Assembly (NCBI GenBank): GCA_022570795.1
Contig: JAKUDP010000017.1
Span: 62,001 to 126,000 of the forward strand
Length of the DNA: 64,000 nucleotides
Source: Sphaerulina vaccinii
Lineage: Eukaryota > Ascomycota > Dothideomycetes > Mycosphaerellales > Mycosphaerellaceae
Direction of reading: 5' to 3'
Part shown: positions 55,696 to 64,000 of the stretch, piece after piece
Numbering within the stretch: position 1 is the stretch's first letter
Layout of the letters: each line of letters starts with the position of its first letter
Notes under the pieces: generated by a model
Databases searched by the model: none
What the model was told of the DNA's origin: nothing
Seen by the model: only the letters and a program-made list of their open reading frames with translations
Translations under genes and position numbers: made by a program

Positions 55696-57630
55696 ATGGC
55701 GGTCCAAAACGACATCCCGAGTACGATCGATCTACCAGCGACCAGTATGAAGACCAAGACCCTGATATCGACCATCTCTATCGATGACAGTGCTTCCGAC
55801 AGCAGCTCGAAAGTCGAATCTCCTATCAATGGCCAAACCACAGATGCCATCTCTTCACAACCAGCAGCAACGACCTACAGCATCCTAGAACAGCAGTCCC
55901 AGTCAACCAGGCCACTACGCGTAATAGCAATAGGCGCGGGAGCCTCAGCGCTCAACTTCGCCCACGAGGTTTCGTTGTCCGATCTGGACATATCACTAAC
56001 TTGCTACGACAAGAATCCTTCCATTGGCGGCACTTGGTATGAGAATAGGTATCCCGGGTGTTCGTCTCGATCAGATCCGTTATATGACCAGTAATTAGCT
56101 TACCAAATATTCAGGCGCATGCGATATACCATCTGTCAACTATGAATACTCTTGGGCTCCAGCAGCATGGTCAACCTACTACTCCAGTGCACCAGAGATC
56201 TTGGCATACTTCAAGCGAGTGGTTGATGAGTACGGTCTGATGAAGTATGTGAAGTTATGCCATAGAGTTGTGGGGGCGGAGTGGCAAGAAGAGACTCAGG
56301 AGTGGGCTGTCAAAGTCGAGAATCTCAGCACCGGTGAAATCGTGGAAGATCGAGCCAACGTACTGATCAATGCTTCAGGTGTGTTGAACAAATGGAAGTG
56401 GCCTGCTATCCCAGGTCGCGAATCGTTCAAAGGAACGATGTTGCATAGTGCAAACTGGGACACTTCGTTCGATGTCAGAGGAAAGAGAGTCGCCGTCGTC
56501 GGAGGTGGAAGCAGCGCTGTTCAGATTGTGCCAAACTTGCAGCCACTGGCTGCTGGCATGACCTGCTTCCTGCGTTCATCGTCTTGGATCACAGCCGGAT
56601 TTGGTCAGAGGTTTGCAGGACCGAATGGAACGAACTTCGAGTACTCGGAGGCGCAGAAAGAGATCTTCAAGAACGACCCAGTCAAGTATCTAAAGTACCG
56701 GAAGTGTATCGAGTCCGAGCTGAACGTGCGGTTCAAATTCATTCTCAATGGCAGCGTGGAGCAAGCCAATGCGAGAAAGTTTGCTGAGGAGGACATGCGC
56801 AGGCGTCTGGCGAAGAAGCCCGAAATTGCAGACGTACTTGTGCCGAAAGACTATGCTGTCGGTTGCAGAAGACCAACACCAGGAAATGGATATCTGGAAG
56901 CATTATGCGAGGACAATGTCGAAGTGGTGTCAGACAGTATCTCCGAGATCACAGCATCAGGTGTGAGAACTGTAGACGGCAAGGTGCACGAAGTCGACGC
57001 GATCATCTGCGCAACTGGTTCGATGTCTCCTGGAAGCCAGCATATCCAACAGTTGGCCGCGGCGGGCTTGAGTTGAGCGAAGCCTGGAAGGATAAGCCCA
57101 GCACATATCTTTCGATCACTGTGCCAGATTTCCCGAACTATCTCATCTTCAACGGTCCATACGGTCCATATGGACATGGCTCATTCCTGCCCATTACCGA
57201 GACTCTTGCAAAGCACTTCATGAAGATGCTTCGCAAGATGAGCGAGGAGAGAATAGCGTCTTTCGCACCAACGCAAGCAGCTGTCGACGACTTTGCAGAA
57301 CACCGTAGGAAGTTCTTGCCTCGCACAGCCTGGACAAGTCCTTGTCGGTCCTGGTTCAAAGGTGGAACAGTGGATGGCGAAGTAATGATGTGGCCAGGTT
57401 CGAAATTGCACTTCTTCGAGACGATGAGGCAACCGAGGTGGGAAGATTATGAGCTGAGGCATCTTGAGTCGAATAGGTTTGCGTATCTGGGTAATGGCTT
57501 CGCGTCTAGAGAGACAGATGGCAAGGACTTGAGCTGGTATCTCGGATATTTGCCAGGAGTCGGTGATGAACAGCCGATCTTTACTGATGAGGATGTGAAG
57601 GAGTTCATAGCTGATGGTGTTGTCGGGTAG
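55696..57630 (+). pseudogene. Baeyer-Villiger-type flavin monooxygenase with a 1-nt frameshift
   Basis: Exons 55696-56059 and 56115-57630. A Ser/Thr-rich N-terminus precedes the FAD fold (VIAIGAGASALNFAHEV), GGTWYENRYPGCACDIPS, the fingerprint FKGTMLHSANWD (FxGxxxHxxxW), the NADPH fold (VAVVGGGSSAVQIVP) and IICATG. At 57017-57021 one base is missing: the frame should pass from ATG to FDVSWKPAYPTVGRGG, but as written it runs to a TGA at 57074-57076. The rest continues in the next frame (LIFNGPYGPYGHGSFLPITE) to 57630. With one base added the length would be about 626 aa, normal for the family. The enzyme inserts oxygen next to ketones. A sequencing error would also explain this single lesion. 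Confidence 0.8.
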
Positions 57631-58119
57631 ACTCCTGTATAGTATATGTCCTACGGTGCATCAGCCCGTAGCAGGGAGTGGCATATCAAGTTATCAACGC
57701 GTCCCGGATATAGATCGCGGCGCAAGCATCGCCAGTGTGCTTGAACGGGAATGCTATCTTGTGTCCCAAAGAGATCACTTCCGCCGTGCCGTGATCTTGA
57801 TACGATGATTGCGCCAGATGATGTTTGTGTAAGAACGAAGATGCGAGGTGGCAGTGTTTTGATTCTTGTTCATGCCAAGGCTTGGTGCTTTGTGGTTCGC
57901 GTCTCTTCGCGTGCAAGACATCACCACTTCCTGATCTACCACGGTCTGTATATCATCGACGGTATGGCCACGAGACGGCCATTGGGTAAGCTGAATGCGT
58001 TCATCTGCTTCTCATGCTTGAGCAAAGCTAGTCGAGCAGGCCAAGTATCTCACAATGCTGCTTTCATATCTGCTTTGCGCAGCCTGTCTACACATCATGG
58101 CCAATGGAGGACCACATCT
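57631..58119. other. intergenic, nothing supported
   Basis: It holds the promoter of the next plus-strand gene. The open frame upstream of 58120 has no protein character. Confidence 0.4.
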
Positions 58120-59902
58120 ATGAGGAATCAGAGCGAATCGATTCGATCAGCACCGATACGACGCCAACGACGACATCTCCTGACCAGAGGAGGCACGCCG
58201 CCTACGACGCTCGAAGCACATGAAAAGCAGGTCAACCAGATATCAACTCGCGTTCGGGGCTTCTACGAACGCAAGGAGAAATTCCGCATCTTTCATGGCT
58301 CGACGAATAGTACGCGGAAGTCGGCTATGGGCAGAGATCCCAGGACAGTTGTGGATACCAGCAAGCTGAACCATGTGGTATCAGTCGATACAGAAAGGAT
58401 GACTGCACTGGTTGAGCCAAATGTGCCCATGGATAGGCTTGTTGAGGAGACGCTCAAGTATGGACTGGTTCCACCTGTAGTCATGGAATTTCCTGTAAGC
58501 TGGGCGTACATGTTGACTGAAGACAAGAGCTGATCATGAGGTAGGGCATCACAGTCGGAGGCGGCTATTCAGGAACGTAAGTGGTTACCAGAAGGCAGTA
58601 TATGGTTGTACTGTCATATTTCGCAAGAGCTATTTGCCAGCCCACTCGTCTTCTTGGTGACATGTTTGATACATCGGCTTACTTTCTAACAGAGCAGGCG
58701 AGTCGTCGTCCTTCAAGCACGGCTTCTTCGATCGAACTCTGAACAGTGTCGAAATGGTACTCGCTACGGGAGAAGTCGTGACCGCATCAGAAACAGAGAA
58801 TCCAGATCTCTTCCACGGAGCTGCAGGCGCAGTAGGGACATTCGGAGTTACTACGATGGTCGAGCTCCAGTTGATCAAAGCGACGAAATATGTCGAGGCT
58901 ACATACCACCCAGTCACCAGCATGGAAGAGGCCGCAGCAAAGCTGCTAGACTTCACATCACGACCCGATGATCTTGACTACATTGATGGCATCATGTACT
59001 CTCAAACGAGTGGGGCTATCGTTACTGGCCGTATGACAGATATTCCTTCTGCCGGAGTGTCAGAACAGCGATTCAGCGAGCCCAAGGATCCATGGTTCTA
59101 CCTTCATGTCAAAGACCGTATTGCCAAAAATTCATCTACACCAACTTCAGATGCCATTCCACTGCCTGATTACCTCTTCCGCTACGACCGAGGCGGCTTC
59201 TGGGTCGGTGAAGGCGCGTTTGACTACTTCAAGTTTCCCTTCGCAAACTGGTCTCGGAGATGGCTCGACGACTTCTTACACACTCGCATGCTATACAATG
59301 CTCTTCACTCCTCTGGTCGTTCCGAGCAGATGATCATCCAAGATCTTGCACTTCCCTACGACAATGCTACTGAGTTCGTCCAGCGTATGGACGCAAAGCT
59401 TGGCATCTGGCCACTCTGGCTGTGCCCACTCAAGCAATCCCCTTACTCGACGATGCATCCACACTACAACGTGTATGAAGCGGATGGCAAGACGTTGAAG
59501 CCGATGCTGAACATTGGCTACTGGGGCAAAGCACCGCCTACATATGATGGATTCGTGGAGGCGAACAGGTTCATTGAAGCCACATTGCAAGACTTACGAG
59601 GCATGAAGTGGCTCTATGCGCAGACCTACTTCAATGAAGACGACTTCTGGAAAGACTTCAACAGAACTTGGTATGAGAAGCTTAGACACAAGTACTCTGC
59701 CACTACGCTGCCTACTGCTTGGGAAAAGGTACATGTCAACGTTGAGGCTGAGAAGAGCGCGAAGGCAAACAAGTCCTGGTCGCAGAGGTTTATGGAGAGC
59801 TGGCCTATGGCGGGATTTGTGGGGATCAGAAGGAGTATACAGAGTAAGGACTATGTAGAGGCAAGGAACGCGGCTTGGAAGGAGTGGGTGCCGAGAAAGT
59901 GA
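58120..59902 (+). CDS. FAD-linked oxidoreductase, DWF1/DHCR24 (delta24-sterol reductase)-like
   Basis: Exons 58120-58494, 58545-58576 (a 32-nt mini-exon) and 58693-59902 give 538 aa with the ATG at 58120. The PCMH-type FAD domain shows FRIFHGSTNSTRKSAMGRDP, VVDTSKLNHVVSVDTERM, MEFPGITVGGGYSGTAGESS and GFFDRTLNSVEMVLATGEVV. FHGAAGAVGTFGVTTMVELQ and the C-terminal lobe follow (FPFANWSRRWLDDFL, MLNIGYWGKAP). Relatives reduce the sterol side-chain double bond; fungal paralogues may act on other lipids. The N-terminus is doubtful: an ATG at 58104 opens a more protein-like start (MEDHIYEESERIDSIS) that is one base out of frame with the domain, so a +1 indel near 58210 is possible. Confidence 0.75.
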
Positions 59903-61175
59903 AGTAGCAATGGCAATTTCCATAAAGCTATCGCTATACAGAGCGCAGAGACATGAAATCAATGCTTAGAGGTACTTGTGAACGTTTCATCGCTTCACAT
60001 CTGTGTGACTGCCTGAAAATGCTCGCAGACAATTCATCGTCGGCCTGTTTGACTCTGAAGACGGAGGTGAGGTAGGATTCTTGCGTGTACAGAATCCTAA
60101 AAATGAACATTTTCAAAATATCGTTAATTCCGATGATTTGGAATGCTGCTCTACACCTTGAGTTGATCAGCGCGTAACTTCTCAAACATCATTCTATCGA
60201 TACAAAGCATAGAATGGCTTCATCGAAATGTCGAGGAATACACCTTATCGTCGTCCCGGAGGTTTCGGGCAACCCTAAGATATGTGCTAAGCAGGGGGCG
60301 GGGACAGCTCCTGATCACGCAAGAGCGATCTGTTCCTTCACCGTGACTTCGCCTCTGCCATAAACAACAACAACTCTTCTCACACCCAGAAGCTGCCAAT
60401 CTTGCAATACTCTCCGGACATAGCTGTGGTTCCTGAGCCGAAGCGGTCCACCAGCAATGGCCAGGTCTCGGAAATGGACTCAGAAATGACGCGCAGGAAC
60501 AGCTATTGCATTGGCTAGTTCAGGTACAGACAGAACCACTGCAAACCTTCCCCGCACCCCTCAGCAATCACAGGACGAGAAATGGACACACGGGATAGCT
60601 GTCAGAAACAACTGTCGACTCGCCTGTATGCGCGTCGCACGCCTTTCCGCGCTTCAGCACGCTCTGGCGAAGACATCCAGTCAGTCGAAGACCTCACGAT
60701 CGGTCGTCAGCATCATGATGCTTGTTTGCAGGCTGTGCCTGCAGCTAAACGTCAGCATTATGGAACCCGCAAAATATGCCCTCCAATGCTAGAGCCACGT
60801 TGCTCTCTTCTGTCAGGGCATGGTTGGCCGTCGAGTCCCGATCCAACAATTATTGCTGCACCATGCGTTGCTGTGGGGACTAAGTCTGTCGACAACATTT
60901 CCATGCTTGAGAATCCTCATGATGCTCGCCCCATAGTACGACCTGCGACTGCTGCCATGGCCCCATGACGATGCAGGCCATTACCAATCGTACACAGAGG
61001 GTCTTGAAAGTGTCAGCATACTAGTCCGGAGGCCTAGTCCGCTAAGGACCAAGGTACCTGCGATCAAGTGCTTCTGCTAAGTGCCTACATCGAACAGCTC
61101 CTCTTATACCCTCTGGAACGAGATCACGCAATTCCTAGCATCCATTTCTACTACTGCATTACTTACGAAACAGCT
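59903..61175. other. 1.3-kb intergenic region upstream of egt1
   Basis: Short overlapping frames at 60511-60968 were read and show no domain or splice continuity. It contains the egt1 promoter. Nothing else was recognised. Confidence 0.5.
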
Positions 61176-63969
61176 ATGGGTTCCATTCCAGACGCTGAGA
61201 AAACTTCTCGACCTGATATCATCGATATCAGAAGTGATGCCGCTGGCATTGAGCTGAAGCAGCTCATTCACGAGGGCTTGGATGCCGAAGATGGCACGAA
61301 CGAGAAGACACTGCCAACGCTCTTGTTGTACGACAACAAAGGGCTAAAGCTGTTCGAACAGATCACCTATCTCGATGAATACTACCTGACTGGGGAGGAG
61401 ATCGAGGTGCTCGAGAAGAATGCGGACCGCATTGCTGAGAGGATTCCCAACGATGCTCTGGTTGTCGAGCTTGGGAGCGGGTAGGACTCGTCCCATTCAG
61501 GCATCAGCCTGAGCTGTTCTCACTGACAGGACCAAATAGCAATCTGAGGAAAGTCAAGATTCTGCTGGACGCTCTCGACCGAGCAGGAAAGAGCATCGAA
61601 TACTATGCCTTGGACCTGATGCAGTCGGAGCTCGAACGAACTTTAGCTGCTGTGCCTAAGCATGCCTTCCGCCACGTGAAGTGTTACGGCCTTTGGGGTA
61701 CATATGATGATGGTCTCGAATGGCTCAAGCGAGCTGAGAATGCAGCACGACCGAAGACGATCCTCTCCTTGGGATCGAGCATTGGCAATTTCAACCGCGA
61801 TGATGCCGTCGGATTCATTGCTCAATTTGCAGAAACGCTGAAGCCCACCGACTCCTTCATACTTGGCCTCGACGCCTGCCAGGATCACGATCGCGTGTAT
61901 AGTGCATACAATGATCGCGATGACATAACCCACAACTTCACCATGAATGGCCTGCATCATGCGAATATTATCCTGGGCAAGAACGAATTTGTCATCGATG
62001 ACTGGGAAGCAGTCGGCGAGTATGATAAGATTGGCGAGCGACACCGTGCCTACGTGGTACCCAAGCGAGATGTCGTCGTCGAAGGGGTCGCTGTCAAGAA
62101 AGGTGAAAGAGTTCGCATCGAAGAGAGCTACAAGTACAACCACAAGCAGTCGAGCCAACTCTGGTCGAATGCTGGAGTAATTGAAAGTGCTGGCTGGGCC
62201 AATCACAGTGGCAGCTATGGTGGGTCACTCCGGCGTTCCAGCTTTGTCACCACCCGTCCCCAATGTCCGGCCTATCCATAATCCATGACATCAGTTCGTG
62301 CCTTTACCAAAGAAGTCTTAGACTGACAACCATCTTCAGCCTTGCATATGCTCACGAGACCTGCAACAATGTATCCTACCAAGCCAGAAGCGTACGCTGC
62401 ACATCCAGTGCCATCCATTCCAGAATGGGAACAATTATGGGCTGTTTGGGACAAAGTCACTCGACAGATGATCCCTGATGAAGAATTGCTGGAGAAGCCA
62501 ATCAAGCTGAGGAATGCCTGCATATTCTACCTTGGCCACATTCCGACTTTCTTCGACATGAAGATTAACGAAGCCACTGGATTTGGCCTCACCGAGCCGA
62601 GCTATTTCACAAAGATATTCGAACGAGGCATTGATCCCGATGTGGACAATCCAGAGCAATGTCACGATCACAGTGAGATACCGGATGAATGGCCTGCACT
62701 CGAAACCATCCTGAAGTATCAGAATGATGTGCGCGATCGCGTCCGGGACCTGTATAAAAGCAACCGGGTCTATGAAGACAACTGGGCCGGTCGTGCCATG
62801 TGGCTCGGTTTCGAGCACGAAGTGATGCATTTGGAGACGCTGCTCTACATGGCACTGCAAAGCGACAAGACCCATCCGCCCGAGGGCACAGTCAAGGCAG
62901 ACTTCGAACAACTAGCCGCGAAGGCTAAACGGGATGCTGTGCCGAACGAATGGTTCACTATTCCTGAGCAGACTGTCACCATCGGCTTGAACGACCCGGA
63001 TACGCCAGAAGGACTTGTGAGGCACTTTGGCTGGGATGTCGAGAAGCCAGCTTATACCACAAAAGTGCACAGCTTCAAATCCGCTGCTAGACCCATCACT
63101 AACGAAGACTACGTGCGTTACATGGTTGCCAAGGACGTTGAACAGATTCCAGCTTCCTGGACTACCCAGAACAAGCGTGACAGTGGTATTAATGGTCATG
63201 CCAATGGAGTCACTAACGGCATCAATGGCCATGCCGGAGGTGACGCCACTCTCGACCATTTCCTCAGCGACAAGTTCGTCCGCACCTTCTACGGGTCTAT
63301 TCCATTGAAGTACGCCCTGGACTGGCCTTGCTCCGCCTCCTACGACGAGCTCAATGGTTGTGCTATGTACATGGGAGGCCGCATCCCTACCATGGAGGAG
63401 ACCCGCTCCATCCACGAGTATGCTGCCCACCTCAAGAAGAAAGAAGCAGACAAAGCGCAAGGCAAGACTATTCCAGCAGTCAACAGCCATCTCGTCAACG
63501 AGGGCGTCGAAGAGTCCCCGCCATCCAAGCCTGCCATCAATGGGCTCGGCAGTGATGCCGACCCATATAAGAGCAAAGAGCTCTTCGTCGATCTTGGTGA
63601 TGCCAATGTTGGCTTCAAGCATTGGCATCCAATGCCAGTGACCCAGAATGGAAACAGACTTGCTGGTCTTGGTGAGATAGGTGGTCTGTGGGAGTGGACT
63701 AGCTCGGAGTTGAAGAAGAGAGATGGTTTCGAGCCGATGAAGCTATATCCCGCTTACAGTGCTGACTTCTATGATGGAAAGCATTATATTGTGCTTGGTG
63801 GATCTTGGGCTACTCATCCAAGATTCGCTGGACGGAAGTCTGTGTAAGTGATGTGATCATCAATCCTGTTCGATATACGGGAGGAAAGCTAATGTATAAC
63901 AGCATCAACTGGTACCAGCGCAACTACCCATATGTATGGGCTGGCGCTCGCCTTGTCAAGGACAATTAG
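61176..63969 (+). CDS. egt1: ergothioneine biosynthesis protein 1 (EgtD-EgtB fusion)
   Basis: Exons 61176-61480, 61540-62219, 62340-63843 and 63903-63969 give 851 aa. The N-terminal half is the histidine trimethyltransferase: LFEQITYLDEYYLTGEE, SAM loop VELGSGNLRKVKILLDA, YYALDLMQSELERTL, SLGSSIGNF and FILGLDACQD. The C-terminal half is the sulfoxide synthase: a DinB-like bundle with the iron-binding His set in GFEHEVMHLETLLYM, then the FGE-sulfatase-like fold with RIPTMEETRSIHEYA, GEIGGLWEWTSSE and LGGSWATHPRFAGRKSV. The first half converts His to hercynine using SAM; the second joins hercynine and Cys with O2. A low-complexity NGHANGVTNGINGHAGG insert lies between the two lobes of the second half. 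All motifs are intact and it is complete in the window. Confidence 0.95.
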
Positions 63970-64000
63970 AAGAGAAACGACCTGCGAGGGTAACGATCTC

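Noticed and set aside
60511..60968. two overlapping plus-strand frames upstream of egt1
   Set aside because: No domain, no splice continuity and they overlap each other; treated as intergenic.
1..64000. tRNA, rRNA, CRISPR or complete transposon
   Set aside because: No tRNA box pattern, repeat-spacer array, long terminal repeats or transposase/reverse-transcriptase motifs were recognised by eye; a tRNAscan and repeat-library search would be decisive.

Overview
The window is nuclear DNA of a filamentous ascomycete. Genes are interrupted by short introns of about 44-115 bp with GT..AG ends and CTRAC-like branch sites. The families present are fungal: a HET-domain protein, a fungal-specific transcription-factor domain, Arb1, Egt1, a CFEM-like protein, a DUF3431 protein and a bulb-type lectin. 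The mix suggests a Dothideomycete, but that placement is an inference from gene content, not a measured phylogeny. No tRNA, rRNA, CRISPR array or complete transposon was recognised.

Layout. 0-9 kb: the 5' end of a gene leaving the window, a long gene-poor stretch, an uncharacterised gene, a GILT-like thiol reductase, a decayed zinc alcohol dehydrogenase and a cupin dioxygenase-like gene. 9.6-16 kb: a very large ZZ-finger/HET-domain gene broken by a 20-bp tandem duplication, beside an uncharacterised two-TM gene. 16.6-24.8 kb: an intronless gene joining a La motif to an Arb1 domain, a quinone oxidoreductase, a bulb-type lectin, a DUF3431 protein and a UPF0643 protein. 25.5-30.8 kb: 5'-truncated remnants of a Baeyer-Villiger monooxygenase and a fasciclin gene that meet head to head, then a nitronate monooxygenase, a secreted protein and an uncharacterised gene. 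30.9-33 kb: a degenerate repeat field of roughly 200-bp units containing a glycosyltransferase-like gene fragment. 33-40 kb: a RING-containing SNF2 ATPase and the ribosome biogenesis factor Esf2. 40.8-47 kb: a tiny gene in which each Cys/His module sits on its own exon, a small secreted Cys protein, an ankyrin protein, a CFEM-like membrane protein and a GH5-type glycosidase. 47-60 kb: an OPT transporter with an in-frame stop, an F-box-like gene, an MFS transporter with several lesions, a C2H2 transcription factor divergent from a second monooxygenase with a 1-nt frameshift, and a DWF1/DHCR24-like FAD oxidoreductase. 61-64 kb: a complete Egt1 gene for ergothioneine synthesis.

Two themes stand out. 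First, decay: at least eight genes carry stops, frameshifts, lost splice sites, lost catalytic residues or truncations, while housekeeping neighbours (SNF2, Esf2, Egt1, Arb1-like) read through cleanly. The 47-60 kb block looks like a decaying accessory transport/oxidation module with its own regulator. Second, several 20-24 bp two-copy tandem duplications recur, and one of them breaks the HET gene. Assembly error is an alternative for single-base lesions and needs read-level checking. Exon joins were inferred by eye from splice consensus, reading frame and family resemblance; no search was run.
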